A stretch of 64,000 nucleotides of DNA from Liolophura sinensis (taxonomy: Eukaryota > Mollusca > Polyplacophora > Chitonida > Chitonidae), in the NCBI RefSeq assembly GCF_032854445.1, contig NC_088301.1, positions 13,634,281 through 13,698,280 on the forward strand, in the 5' to 3' direction. The position numbers were made by a program, and so were the translations under genes. The notes beneath the pieces are model-generated. The model searched no databases, was not told the DNA's origin, and saw only the letters and a list, made by a program, of their open reading frames with translations. Of the stretch, positions 33,619 to 46,295 are shown piece after piece. Numbering within the stretch: position 1 is the stretch's first letter; the number at the start of each line of letters is the position of its first letter.

Positions 33619-33937
33619 TGGGAGGTGGTAGATCCAGGATCAATCCTGGGTCGGGTCACACCTAATACATTAACAATAAGTTGTAACTTCAGCATTAAGG
33701 GGATAGTGTAACCACTGGCTGACCCGTATCAGCATAGTGGCTCGGGCGGTGTGGCTTACTTGCCTTCGGTAAATCTTCCCAGTGAAGCATCACTAGATAA
33801 AAGAGGGGTGGAAATCCGTCCTGTAACAAGGCGACAAATTACACGTACATGCACTATAAGGACTTCTTCGTCGTCATATGGCTGAAAAATTGTTCAGTAT
33901 TCCAAGCACTCACTCACTCACTCACTCACTCACTCAC
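33619..33937 (+). mobile_element. SINE-C with perfect 13-14 bp TSD
   Basis: The head end GATCCAGGATCAATCCTGGG begins near 33633, followed by GTCGGGTCACACCTAATAC, the body (GGCTGACCCGTATCAGCATA, GTGGCTCGGGCGGTGTGGC, GTGAAGCATCACTAGATAAA) and tail (TTCGTCGTCATATGGCTGAA, AAATTGTTCAGTATTCCAAG), closing with (CACT)8. TCAACAATATGTCT flanks both sides (33605-33618 and 33938-33951). The A-box half of the head is absent. This is the clearest retrotransposition event in the window, and the perfect TSD suggests a recent one. Confidence 0.97.
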
Positions 33938-33951
33938 TCAACAATATGTCT

Positions 33952-34928
33952 GTTACGAGAGGAATAAGGGTAAAGTAACACAAAGTGTTCGAAACTCATG
34001 TTGGCAGACATTTTGCCAATTAATTATGGAATTATAGTTGGTGGGTCGGATATCTCTTTATTGCCTCAGGATACTCAGTTCGGCTAACATATTCAAAAAA
34101 ACAGAACATACCTAAACTAAACTGGCTTTGGGAAGGATTGAAACTGACGCAATAAGACTGATACAAAATACCATCTGTTCATCTGCTCATCTACACTGGG
34201 CTATAGCTTTATATAAACTGTTTACTTTTAAGACATTGATTTTATTATTCACCGTACTTGTCAATGACGATCTGGTTAATGGTACAGAAGACTTCGAAAG
34301 TGTTGTTTTAATGCTGCATAATATCGGAACTCTTTTTCTTCAAGTGCACAGTGTGTCAGATTTGGCACATATAGGTCTGCACCGCATGTTCCTTAATGCA
34401 AGCACTTTACAAATGTTATCAATGTATAGTTCCTCAGGTGTCTGTTTTCCCCAGATCATTACACGGTCCGTGGGTGAACAACCGTACAGAGGTGTCTAAA
34501 ACTATCAGATTGGTACATGGGTGTCATTTAGGTGAGGAATCTCTAAAATCACAGTAATCTGGGTATTTGAGAAAGTTGGAACGAGGTTTCAGTGTTATAA
34601 GTTGGCTCAGACCGATCTGGATACAAAACAGAAGAGAAGTATGTATATGGCATATATATAGAACTATGTCATATTTATACAACCCATGTTAACACAACTG
34701 TCGTGTCACAGGTTCTCTTGTCGTCCCACACGCGTATATATTCTAATGAAAAACACTCCTCAGAATTGTACTGTGTGCAAACGAACTATAAAAACAAACA
34801 TTGCAAATGACAACTTAAATGGTATCAGTGTGTTGAAGAAAAAAACACTACAAGAACGGTTTTCATACATGATATACATGTAGGTATTCCGAACAAAAGT
34901 ATACAAAATGTGACAAAAAAGTGAAACA
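33952..34928. other. Unique sequence, unrecognised 123-codon frame
   Basis: The plus frame 34128-34499 is the longest here outside repeats. It is leucine-rich with one strongly hydrophobic stretch at residues 31-43. I recognise no family, and there is no evident promoter or neighbouring exon. Confidence 0.35.
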
Positions 34929-35165
34929 GGCGCCTCTGTGGCCTAGTAGTTAGCGTGCTAGCGCAGCACAATAACCCAGAAGCTCTCACCAATACGATCG
35001 TACTGAGTTCAAGTTTATCTCATACTTGGCTACCTCTCCGGTCTTATGTGGGAACGTCTGACAGCAGCCTGTGGATGGTTGTGGGTTTCCCCATAATGCT
35101 GACCGCCGTCGTATAAGTGAAATATTCTTGAGCAAAACTCCAATCAAATGGTTAAATATAAATAA
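34929..35165 (+). mobile_element. SINE-A with internal core deletion
   Basis: The head is GCGCCTCTGTGGCCTAGTAG, TTAGCGTGCTAGCGCAGC. B box GAGTTCAAGTTT, core CTCCGGTCTTATGTGGGAA and tail AAGTGAAATATTCTTGAGC are present. The segment CGGGCTCTGCCCGGTTTCCTCCCAC is missing at the join GTTTCCCCATAATGCTGACC, near 35090. Confidence 0.93.
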
Positions 35166-35459
35166 ACCAAAATCAAGGAAAAACAAATTTCATGACTGAT
35201 GCTGGACTACTTAAGTGTTCTAATATCTATAGCAATAGTGAAGTACAGAACTATAGACAAAGGAAAACAAGAAAACAAGACACCTGCGATCACAAGTAGC
35301 GACACATACCCACTTCCAAAATGCATGACCAAGAACACGGACTACAATTCTCACCGCAGCTAAAACATTAATAGCTTTCAGAAGAGAGGGCAAGGCTGTA
35401 TTACACGTTGGATACACATTGATATGCCTCGCTTGGCTCTCAGCAAAAGAAAGATGGAC
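35166..35459. other. Unique sequence
   Basis: A 65-codon minus frame (35220-35417), unrecognised. Confidence 0.35.
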
Positions 35460-35595
35460 CAGATACTGGTTGGCCCGGTGTCAGTTGTAGTGTCATGTTT
35501 GGTGTCTTCGATATGGCATTAAAGTGACGTGGCATAATAAATAGGTCGGCCTTGGTCCAGGCCTGCTATAAAAAGGCCGTCGTGATGTGAACGAA
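35460..35595 (+). mobile_element. SINE-D, decayed copy
   Basis: GCCCGGTGTCAGTTGTAGTG, TCATGTTTGGTGTCTTCGAT and ATGGCATTAAAGTGACGTGG fit the SINE-D body with gaps. The tail is reduced to CCGTCGTGATG. Confidence 0.55.
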
Positions 35596-35599
35596 ATGA

Positions 35600-35955
35600 T
35601 TTATTTATCTAATTGTTGGTACGCAGGAATCTTTCATTTATACAATGGCGGTCAATCGGACCTGAGGTAAAGCACAGGCGATGGGAAAAATACTGACGAA
35701 CCTTGATGTACAGATATGCACACCATATTGGTGGAAAACTGCAGGTCTTCTGCAATGAAAGTTAGACTGTAAAATAACCGCACGAGCGTAGTCGATCGCT
35801 TATTGTCATCATGGCCCCACAAGCAAGGAGAGAGAGCGGGGGAAACCACAAATTCCCTGTCTAAGGCTGGATTTGAACCCTCACTCCGTGTGTTGGAACA
35901 ACAGAAACACAAGCTCCCCACAATTGCTAGTATATTCAACTCTCCGAGGAGGGAT
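35600..35955 (-). mobile_element. SINE-B-like copy with tRNA-like head
   Basis: The tail end TTATTTATCTAATTGTTGGT, TTCATTTATACAATGGCGG lies at the left. At the right the minus strand carries CTCGGAGAGTTGAATATAC and a B box GAGGGTTCAAATCCAGCC. It is longer than other copies (about 355 bp) because of an unrelated middle segment. The 103-codon minus frame 35652-35963 is within it. Confidence 0.6.
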
Positions 35956-36609
35956 TTGCGCACGCCTGCATCAGCTTAATTACTGACGTGATAACTTCAC
36001 GGCGAGATTTGCTTGAAATTCGTTCAGGTATACTTGAGGTGTGCTAATTAATGATTATTCGTCACTGCCTGGGGGGACCCTAATACGGTACCTGATGGTG
36101 ACGGTACTTAGTAAACACACGCTGGCCATTAATGGCCTTGTGAGGGCTCACTTCAATATGGGTGGGTCGAATTAGCACCTGGTCGAACAGTTAAGTGCCA
36201 CCCGAGTTTTGAATGTGTCATTAATAATGTAAAGCTCATTTGCCATCACCTTCTTCCCGACTGCTATTGATATTAACGCCGTGTGATTGAAATGGACTGA
36301 AAGCGTGGTCAAAGGTTATAGATCAATGGAGGAAAATATGAGATAACGTTTAGCAGTAAAACCTGTTAAGTTTTTCACCTCCGCTCTCTGTCAACATTCT
36401 GGTATTTGGTTCAACAACATAACTGTATGCCATCAGATAACGGATAACACAGTATTGAGTAACGCATACATACATCAAAGAAATCCCTATGTAAAGGACA
36501 CTGTATGAATACATTGTATTAGATAAACTAAATCTGAAGCAGTATTAAAGAGAGAACGACTTTCAAAGACAGAATAACTTGATTTCACTGATAAAGTTCC
36601 TATCTCGAT
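35956..36609. other. Unique sequence, no identified feature
   Basis: The 36020-36290 part is richer in TAATTA/ATTAAT words and GC than its surroundings and could be non-coding regulatory DNA. I have no specific evidence. Confidence 0.3.
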
Positions 36610-36695
36610 TCTGATGCCTTTAACATGTCTTTGAACGCCTTTAACACGTCTCCCGATGCTTTTACACGTCTTTGGATGCCTTTAACACGGCTTCA
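36610..36695. repeat. 21-bp tandem repeat, four units
   Basis: GATGCCTTTAACATGTCTTT and variants (AACGCCTTTAACACGTCTCC, GATGCTTTTACACGTCTTTG, GATGCCTTTAACACGGCTTC) in tandem. Confidence 0.85.
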
Positions 36696-36809
36696 AGTCC
36701 AACAAACCTGCAGAAATACGTTTCGGTTTCCTCAGAAGAGTTCATGAGATATCGATAGCTTCTTTGCACGAGTGATTTGTTAAAAAAATAATCTTTTGTT
36801 ACTATAACG

Positions 36810-36935
36810 CGCCACAGCACCCTGCGGATGGTCATGGGTTTCACCCTTGCTATGCCCGTTTTCCTCCCACCATAATGTTCTCCGCCTTCCCATAAGTGAA
36901 ATATTCTTGAATACACACTAATCAAATAAAGTATA
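36810..36935 (+). mobile_element. SINE-A, 3' half
   Basis: CCACAGCACCCTGCGGATGG, TCATGGGTTTCACCC, GTTTTCCTCCCACCATAATG and TAAGTGAAATATTCTTGAAT. 5'-truncated and moderately diverged. Confidence 0.9.
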
Positions 36936-39900
36936 ATCTGATATGTCCCAAATAAAGTAGCATGCACGACAGCTACGGAAGAATATTCTCACGTGCCCTT
37001 CTGGCAAAGTTTAGATGATAACTGTAACGTGAAATGAGTGGTAACTATATTGAGAAAATGGGTGATGTTTGCATAGCTTATTTAACATCGAAGAATAACT
37101 GGCTCTTGGATAACTGGAAAAATCTGCAAAAAATTGAATACGACCAAATTGTCTCCCACAAAGTTAGGCCCAAAAGAAACGGCACAGCGTGTCTGCTATA
37201 ACCTGCATTATACAAGATACAGTTTAAGCGAACAACACCAGGGTTGGAAGTCGGAATGGAAACTGGCAAATGATTTCATTTTATAAGACTTCGCTGTTTG
37301 TTGTATTTATTTATCAATAATCGAACGAAGGGCGTTGTTAATTCGCCTGATTCGAGGTCTACGTTCAGTTGACGTTCTTTTCTGAAGAATCTTGTATCCA
37401 AGATGTAGATTGTTATAAATTATATACCTGCATATCTGATCAAAAAAATACTCTACTTGTGATATACTTCCACTATTGTATACGCTAAAATGATTAATTT
37501 TCCTAAATCAGTAATAGACATGACAGTCCCTGTTACCTGTTTGATACCTGTTTTAGAGTTACTTATATATGCGGAATTTTCACGTTTTAGTTTTATTAAA
37601 TAACATGTATTGGACGTGTCTAAACGTAACTGGATGGCGATATAGAGGTACATAACGTGCAGGTAGTCATATAGTATTTTTTCAAAATCACATATAAGAA
37701 AAAGAAAACAATATTGTTGTGACATTGAGCTGGCTTACCTGTAATTCTCAGCCACACACCTATGGTAATCCGCCAATGACCGCCGTCTATGCTCCGAAAT
37801 AATCCTGAGATTCTCCAGTAGCATAACGTGCTGTTTATCAATGTGTCTCATGTTGATTTCACGACAGTTCTGATGCCTGCTCGCATAGTCAACTCGCCAG
37901 GCTCACAGTGCAGGCTTCACCCATCCACATCTCATAAACACTCGTCACACCGTCGAACACCGACACAAGGCTTCCCTCACGCGCAAGTCAGCCCACCCCG
38001 TCACACCTCTACCCCTCAGTCTCATTAGATCCATTTGCACCTGTTTATATTACCTGCACTGATTGGATTTGAGCCCACCCGGAAAACAAGAGAGCTAACT
38101 GAGGTACACCGTATCCAGGAGACAGGACTTCGGATTACTTCATGCCAGCACGCAGACCGTGCCGGTCTCCAACGATCGCCCGCCGTGGACTGACTGACTT
38201 TCAGCGAGGCGGTTGTTACGATCTGTTATAAAAGCCCGTGCAACACTGATGACTCCGTTGTACACCCGCTACGTAAAAGCGGCCTCCACATCCCTATGCG
38301 TTGCATGTAAAGCCATTATCTCTATAAAGGCCTATAACTTTTCTCCGGCTGTATACCAAAGGTAAACGAACCCAGTATAACGCAGCTTTATATCACTGCA
38401 GTACGGTTATTTCTTAACCTTGCTTTTAACCCCACGGTCTGCATACCAGAGAGGAGATGTAAAGAGCGCGTAAAAGCGAGTCGAGAAGAGATCACCATCC
38501 AGTTATTGTAGAGGGCTATGCCATGCGAGGAATCTACTGATAGGCAGACATAAACATGGGTATCACATGGCTCACTTATATGCACATATGTAATATCTAT
38601 TTGCTCTTCTTCTCCGCCCATAAAAACGCGCTTAACACTCCTTGCCAACGCGAACGCTTTGCATTTAGAGGAGAAAACATGAGGAAAAATCAATGTTATC
38701 GGCGAACTACAAACTTTCCCAATTAAACTTCATAAGCGACGGTGCCCCCGGAAACTCTCGATAAGTGGCATTATAGCGATCGCACGGGGCAACACGGTGC
38801 TCAATTAGCACCGGCATTTTCAGGCTGCCTATCGAGATGGTCATCACACACAGCGGTCACTGACACGAAGAGTCCTCTGGACCGAACTCGCAGAATGTCA
38901 CCAGATGAACTAAAGCCAGTATCCCTTGGACTACCCGACAACTTGCCTCCATCATTCAGCACAAAACGTCAACGATGCTTTCAGCTACTCTGACATTTTC
39001 CTGAGATGGTTGTCAAAATGGCTCGTGGCTAATTTGGCCATTTTCTCCCCATATAAACGCATCTGGCACATCTTCCGCCTGGCAAACTCACGCGCAGGGG
39101 GTAGTTCTCTCCACGCGTGACACTATAGCAGCACCAGAACTCAAGAGCAAAGATACCGGTATGTAAAGCGTCGTGAAAGCTCAATATACGGCAGTGTGGA
39201 ATTACCAGGTCTCTTGAAAAGGTTAAATGTGAAGTTGGAGAAACAGTAAATCCTGCCTCCGAGCTGTTGTTTATCAGAACGGTCTGGTATTCCCAGTTAA
39301 CACTCAAACGACTCCACAAATGAGGATAAAAAACCTGTCGGGTTGCAGGTGACGACGTCGCTCTCTGACAGCGCTTTTCTGAAAATGACTAAAGCAGACG
39401 ACAACCGCGTTGGGCCAATCGGACTGCTCCAAATCTAGCTTGAGGTTCTTGAGTGTATGCCTTTGGTTTATATTCGCCTTGTTTCCGAATCGGCATCCGA
39501 AGACCGAGGACGTCGATGAAATAACCCGACTTCCAGTCCGATGGTCGAAATAATGACCGGACGTGTGGAATGTGGCACACCGGGCCACCAACCGAGCACT
39601 GGTCAAATTAATTCTTCTTTAAAGCTGACCTGTACAATAGCTGTGGTCTGTTGGTGATAGACCACTCCTGGAAACTCGTTTTGCGTTCACCGCTTCTAAA
39701 CGTCCCCTACAGAACACACTTTACTCTGAATATTCCTCCATGAGTGCTTTGTTTCCCAGACATGTTAACACAATAGCTGTTTCGTTATGTTTGCAGGCCA
39801 AGCTTTCCTAACGCCAACTCTACAACTGGCCATGCGTGTGTAGCCTGACGATGTGCAATAAAGAAATTAAATGTGAAAAGCTCATATACTTAAGTGGAAA

Positions 39901-40869
39901 GAAGATCGCTGGCTATTCTAAGAACTTGGCTAGATACCCGAAACCTTCTGTCTGGCTGCAATATGACGTAAATAACTGTAGCCACCAATAATCTGTTCTA
40001 ATGCCCACATCTCGATTCCGCTGGATATCAATGCGTTCTTCAGCTTAACGTCGCTTCCCGGCGTAATTACACAATTCACGTACCGTGACTACATCTATAA
40101 CGCCATCACATTTTGATTCACAAAGTTATATCATACACGCACGATTGACAATTTCGGGCAAACTTAAGATGGATTGTTATGGATTGGTGATTGTAGTAGA
40201 TCTACGTGCTCAGTAGCAAATAATACTGCCACAAATAAATAAGTAGCAAATAAATACTGCATTGAATTCAAACGCCAACTATAGAACAAGACGCAGCTTT
40301 TATGGGGTCGAATAACTTTATTCACCTTTGATGGCTGTACTGAAAGGCTTACACGTCAAGAATCTCTCAAACACATCCGCTTTTATGATGGTGATGTCAG
40401 CCAGTGGAATGTATGTGTGTAGATATAACTATGGGATTTATTGCATGGCTTTATGCACTACGACGCAATGCAATTGGAAAACGATTAGAGGCGCTGGGTT
40501 TGCACTACATTGCCATGGGTCTGGATAACTACACTGCAGGCGTTAGGAGGAGTACGCTGCAATTTGTTCAGTTTGACCGTGGCAATTTCATACCCTGCTG
40601 GCATCCGCTTGAGAGGAAGTGATTCAATTTATCCGGACGGAAGCAAGCTTTTTTTGGAGTACAGATGGATGTAAACGTGAAAGGCTACACTTGTTTATGG
40701 ATCCCATTGTGTAAGAGATGACCCAAGATGTTTTCATCATTAATTTACTACTTATGAAGCCATGTTTTCACATCCAACTAATGTATATAAACCGTGTCAA
40801 CACCCAAAACAAAAACAAAAAACAAGCTTCACGTCCAGGTAATAACAAGACGACACTAATGACCTATCG
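36936..40869. other. Unique sequence, no gene identified
   Basis: Nearly 4 kb without recognised repeats. It becomes GC-richer at 37870-38260 and 38700-39650. Open frames of 63-103 codons lie on both strands and overlap antiparallel (for example 38742-38993 plus, 39029-39319 minus, 39304-39606 minus). None has a known domain. TATAAAAG at 38228 could be a TATA box by sequence but has no gene behind it. Confidence 0.35.
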
Positions 40870-41060
40870 GTTTTTTTATTTATTTATTTCGTAGTTTATA
40901 TCTCTCTACAAATAAAAAGGTGGTCATGTTTTAGGACGAAGGAAACCAGGTAAAGGACTTGAGCACCCACTGGAAAAGACCATGACTAGGTACCGGAGCC
41001 TTCATCGAACAAGCCAAGGCTGGATTCGAACCCGCGGTTTCTTTGGTCAAAGTAGGCCTG
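40870..41060 (-). mobile_element. SINE-B copy
   Basis: TTTATTTATTTATTTCGTAG (reversed tail), GGACGAAGGAAACCAGGTAA, ACTGGAAAAGACCATGACTA, and the head end with a reversed B box, GGCTGGATTCGAACCCGCGG. The A-box part is unclear. Confidence 0.75.
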
Positions 41061-43424
41061 GTGGCTATACGTCAACAATTCGCATCAAAAATCCATCAAA
41101 AGTCCAAGTACTGTGAAGAGTATAAAGGTAGTTCGTTTACTTTGTTGGATGTATTGTGTGTGTTGGCGTTCATGGGACATATTTGATATAGTCTTAGATT
41201 CGTTCCCTAACAACTTCTTTCAATATGGCGAACAAATGTTTACGTCACGTTCTGGAAAGTTTGTCAGTGATTTGTCAAAGCTCAGTTATCTCCTCGGACA
41301 CGCCAGTTTGTTTCACTCATAAAACTGACCGTAATCGAATAAGTGAAATATTGTACAGTATATAGTTGTAAAGATAAAATTAAATAAATTTAAACACAAG
41401 CATTTTCTATGTAGTTCCGAGGGATTTATTCTAAATTTTGCAGTTCACATTGTAAAGGTATCAGATAGAATAACTTTAAAGAAATGGCTTCTTTAACTCC
41501 CAGACAGCGATAACCCTCACACAAAGAAGCAAGAGCCCATTTAGATTAATCCAATACATATAACTGAATAGTCTAATCTAAATAGTATAACATAGATACA
41601 GCATGCAAAATAATGTAAATAACAGCAAAATATAGATATCTACGGTGATCAACACAAATCAGGTTGATGTCTCGATCGCAAGTCTCAGTCAATATAAATA
41701 GGCAAATCCCACACTTCCTCGTAAATTCCTCGCATGAAAGCTAACACTGGCATCCAAGTGACAATCGGTCACAAATGGTATATATCACACCTCTCTGCGA
41801 ATTAGCGGATTATCGGTAAAGTCCATGTCGGGCGCTAAGAATCCAGTCCTCGAGTCTTGACATAAAGTCACCTCAAGAGCAACGCCACCTCCTGTAGAAT
41901 TTGGACAAAAGTACATCATAGCACAAAGAGACGATGAGCAATATAGGCTCAGAACACACGAATAGTGGGCGAAGAAACGCTCACTCGATGTGTGATCGTA
42001 CAGTAAAAACATAGCTGTCAAAATGACTTCGTCAAACAGTACGAATAGCTAATAGCCCTCAAATCAAAATCCCTCTCCTTATAAGCAAGCACCCTGACGT
42101 TGTAGGTTGTTCCCTATAAAGACTGCCATCTAACCCTTGCGAGATGGGCTATATACACGCTCGAATGGCGTACATAGAATCCTCTAGCTTCGATGGAAAG
42201 ATATGACCCGGTTAGCAGCAAGCATTCACCGAGCATAACAATGAAATAAACCAAATGTATTACATACAAGGTCACAAGAATATACGGAAACTGGCACAAT
42301 GTCTCGAAACGATGTATGGCAACTTTCGGTTGATTACATTTGTGGGGCTGATTGTGCGTCGTGGATTCTTTGCAGAACACATGAGCACAGCTGATCACAA
42401 CTGTTTTAAGATTTAATACCAGATTCAGCCTTATGCTAACTGTTCAGTTTTATATTTTACCCCCCCCCCCCAAAAAAAAAAAATAATAATTGAAGAAAAG
42501 TATATAAAATTTGAACTAATTCAGCTATTGTTATAATTCGCGTTTGGACAACTGCATTGACTGCTGAGTTTGGCTACAAAATATTTCTTGGTAGTATTAA
42601 CCAATAGACTTTCGACCAACTTAACCCTAAGTGTTTCATCCATACGGCGTGCATATCTGTACGTAGCACGTGAACAAGTATGTCTGTAACTTGCCAAAGG
42701 CCGGTGTCTTACAACAGATATACTTCAGTTTCCTTCAGCCCTGAATGTTTTACGAGTGCATTGATTTTCCCTACCATTTCTGCAGTAAATTTGATAACTT
42801 CAACTTTAAAAACATGTATTCTCTCACTTTAGCGGGGTACCATGCCATGTCACCACATGCTGCTTGCACTTTTTCTGGAGCATATAAAAAAAAATCAACC
42901 TAGTATGACCACCACTTAGCTTTGCTTGCTGGAAGTGAAATCATAGCATTTTATTACCTTGATAACCTCAGGGGGTGGGAAGTAACATTGGGGGAAAAGG
43001 TTTCAGTTCTATCCAAAACAGATAAAATCCTGATATATTTTAACAATGTGCAAAGTAACAGTGTAAGATATTTATAGCGTATCAACAACCTAAACTCTAT
43101 ATGTGGCAGTATTACCCAATCAGTGCTCCTTCACTCCTCAGTTCGGAGATAAATCTTGGATCCAACTGCCTGAACTGCGCATGTGTAACCTATGACTGAC
43201 CGCTATGGTCAGTGAGTAAGGCGTTAAAAAAATCAGCCGAATAAATAGATAAATTAACAAACAGATATAGCGCATTCCGAATTCACTCTTGCTTCTATGA
43301 TTCAGGTATGGCTAAGTTTAATGATTTTCATTTTCTCAGAACGGAAGTTGTCTTAAATGGAAGTTTAGTCCAAGCAGGCAGCTTCCTTAATGGTTCTTAC
43401 CTACTTCCTTATGGAAAGATGTTT
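41061..43424. other. Unique sequence with one C-run/A-run
   Basis: Homopolymers C12 and A12 abut at 42460-42483. Minus frames 41785-42021 and 42114-42398 and a plus frame at 41113-41322 are unrecognised. A possible degenerate SINE tail (CAGCCGAATAAATAGATAAA, near 43236) has no body. Confidence 0.4.
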
Positions 43425-43535
43425 GTAATAATCCGGTGTCCGTATAATGTGACTGGGTGGGGTGTCATGTCTGGTGTCTTCGGCATGATACTTCAGTGGC
43501 GGCACAACTTTGACGGCATGGGCTCGCCCTGACTT
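43425..43535 (+). mobile_element. SINE-D body, no head or tail
   Basis: GTCCGTATAATGTGACTGGG, TGGGGTGTCATGTCTGGTGT, CTTCGGCATGATACTTCAGT and GGCGGCACAACTTTGACGGC match the body of the copies at 10888 and 28396. The GTCGTCATATGAC tail is absent. Confidence 0.85.
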
Positions 43536-45360
43536 TAAAACGTATATTTTAATAAATGTGTTATTTTGAGCTCGTGGCTTCGTTTCCAAAGCAAATCGCT
43601 ACAGAAATGAAACTTCCAGAGAAATAGGCTCGCTTTAGCCATTTGTGCCATGTATAGTTTACCTGTAACAGATCATTGAGACGCGGTGTGGGGGACCAAT
43701 CGAGAATCGCTGTATTCTGAGTGGGTGGCACTTCATCACCGATACTAATTATATACATCGTGACATAAATGGACTGACAAAGATCAATTACGTATTACAT
43801 TGAGCGATTTTTAGCTAAGGCGCAGATGTGAGGAACGGGATCATGAAATTAACTCCCGGATATGTATACATTTATACATCCAAAGATAGTACATCTAAAC
43901 ATAGAAATTTAAAATTATCATTGAATCAGAAGAAAAAAACACGCAGCTGGCTAGACCATTGTGAACCAAAAGAATTGCCATATACATAACTGACAATTTC
44001 GGTCAAGGGCTTGAAAAAACTGTTCAGGAAATATTTATATACATGAAATTGCTCTCGATTAAATCTGGTATAAATTCTTTTTTTTTTATCGCATAAATGA
44101 TTAGTCTTTTGTAAATACCATATAAGCCTGTGTTCGTTTTTTTGAAATGGGCAATAAAATATCATTATTTACTCAAACAAAGGAACTATAAGCAACTACT
44201 ATGAAAAAAGATCATGTTAATTTTGCGTAAGCAGAGTGACTTTATGGTCTTTATCATTCCTACATACTGAGGTGGCAAGAATTCCAAATTACTTTAAAGT
44301 CAAAAGATATCTGTACAACTTTGACACTTGGAAGATAGCTCAAGATAAAGGTTCAGGTTAGAGAACGTAACGATTCAGAGTGGCCAATGTGGGTACTGAG
44401 CTGGGAATGTGGCCAACCGATCTCGGGACTAGACACCAGGTAATACGGGACACAACGAGGTTTTGCGGGATTATACGGCCACATCGGTGTGGTAAAATTC
44501 ATATCTGGTTGATGCATGCCTACTTGGACTTGGAGGTATCAGTATTGCTTGAGGGATTTACAGAGGCCAAACTATAAGCTAAGAAGTATAGTTAAGTCTC
44601 GACAACCATCGTGTATTTCGGTGTTTCTGAAGGACATGTCACAGTGGAAGATGAATACCATTTTGTGACACATTGTCCTTTGTACAATGCTTATAATAGG
44701 AAGAAACTATTTCTTTAAACACCACCTGCCGTCTATGTATAATTCTCGCTCTATATTTGAAAGTCTTATGACGTGTTATTCTTGTAAAAAAAATATAATA
44801 TAAAACAACTTGAATTTGTATAAATGCATATTCTTATTCTTATGAATACGAAATCATTTATGCTTCGCCCTTGTTTATCTTGCATGGTCTAGAAGTGACT
44901 AAGCCACGGTTAAGGCCTATAGTCATATCATTTACTGACTCATGCAACTCCACCTTGCTAATTAAATCTATTTTATCCCAGGCGTCGACCACACAGTAAC
45001 CTGTAACACTATATTATGTGCAGCTAATGGCAGGCCAACAGGTTCATACCAACATTACACATTACACAGCACGAAGCCACAGTGGTGTTTGTTTCATATA
45101 GAGACAAAGTGTGCAATATAACGACTTCCCTAGCAACAGACGGCGTAATGGACTGTAAATACTAAAGACATATTCACATAAATCCGCACCAGCCAAGGGT
45201 GTGCCAGACCTGGCTAATGGTAACGCGATGGTTTTAGTCTCGCGAAAATTTCTGGCGATTTCTGAATAATATCCTCAGAGTGTGGGGTAACAGTTTTTCT
45301 TCTGAGAGGCCAAGCAGCCAGTTCAGCTGTACATGGGTTTCTCTACGGAGGCGTCACTTG
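43536..45360. other. Unique sequence, no identified feature
   Basis: Short frames (43561-43758 minus, 43926-44165 minus, 44380-44577 plus) are unrecognised. Confidence 0.4.
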
Positions 45361-45740
45361 TACTCCGTTCACACGACAAATATTTAAACCGGATCAAATG
45401 TGAACTGGTTTAAATCGAAGCCAGTTGTAAAAATGCGTGCGTTCACACGACCATATGACCAAGCCGGTTTTAAGCCAGTTCAGGGATTTGCTCGTTCACA
45501 TGGTCACATTTAAGCCGGTTTTAGTAATTACTTCATCCTGATCTCCACGTACCCGGGGCATTTAATCCAGTTACCGTTCACACGGCACAGATAAACCTGC
45601 TCAATCCCTGAAACTGGCTTAAAGCTACGTCACTAGTTTGGGCAAATAAACCCCACTTTACATTCACATGGGCGACGTCAAAAGTGGCTCAAAGCCACTT
45701 TCGCAAGTTAAACCAGCCTAACTTTGCCCGTTGTTATGTA
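45361..45740. mobile_element. GTTCACAC foldback element, copy 1 (~380 bp)
   Basis: Collinear with 60293-60680 at roughly three-quarters identity by eye. Landmarks: CTCCGTTCACACGAC; GAACTGGTTTAAATCGAAGC; CCGGTTTTAAGCCAGTTCAG; ACCCGGGGCATTTAATCCAG; AAACTGGCTTAAAGCTACG; CAAAGCCACTTTCGCAAG. GTTCACAC or a close variant recurs at 45367, 45441, 45494, 45576 and 45662, so the element is built of sub-units. Each carries short inverted words (CCGGTTT, AACTGG, CCAGTT). No coding frame. Confidence 0.8.
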
Positions 45741-46295
45741 TGACTATTTAACGTTTTCATGTACTGTTAGTCTGCGGACCTTTGTGAAAGCATAACAGGC
45801 CCTGTTATATGTGCACAGCGCGGACCGGATCGAAAGCACCTTGTTCAATGCTTCGTTTATTTCATTGGCTGTTAATTCTGTGTTTAAGAATAGTTGAATC
45901 CGCCTGGAACGTATATAAGCCGTGTTTTCTGTGCAGAGAGGAGGTATTTTTTTGCTGCATCCACTGGGAGCCAGGAGAGAGATTATACAGTGTTGACTGT
46001 GTAATTTGTTTAACACGCTGACCTCACCTGACCGACAAGGTCGTCACGGACTCTAAACTGAAGTTTTCAGTTTTGCAAAGGACGTTCGTTCTGCCACAAG
46101 GTGACATTACTCTACGTCTCTGAACGGCTCGTTTGTGAGTTTCTGCGGGAGCTGTGACTGTTCTAAAGTGGATTATACCTCCATGCCTGGATTTACCCTG
46201 TGTTGTGCTCTGCGGGTGTGATGTCATTCAAAAATGATCTTAGCAGTGATTTCAAAAACAGCTGTTGAAATGATGTAGGCCGTAGAATTGCATTC
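45741..46295. other. Unique sequence with TATA-box-like site
   Basis: GTATATAAGC at 45911-45920 resembles a canonical TATA box, followed about 25-30 bp later by TGTGCAGAGAGG. A 70-codon plus frame (45809-46021) spans the site and a 67-codon minus frame lies at 46024-46227. Neither is recognised, so no promoter is asserted. Confidence 0.3.

Noticed and set aside
34128-34499. 123-codon plus frame as a small membrane protein gene
   Set aside because: No recognisable family, no promoter or exon context; length is within what AT-moderate random DNA gives in 64 kb.
35870-35955. tRNA gene on the minus strand (GGTTCAAATCC)
   Set aside because: Degenerate A box, no cloverleaf evident; better explained as a SINE-B head.
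38226-38270. Promoter at TATAAAAG
   Set aside because: No transcript evidence or downstream gene; such octamers are expected by chance.
37078-40622. Possible gene in the GC-richer 37.8-39.6 kb interval
   Set aside because: Open frames on both strands overlap antiparallel, carry no domains, and no splice chain joins them.
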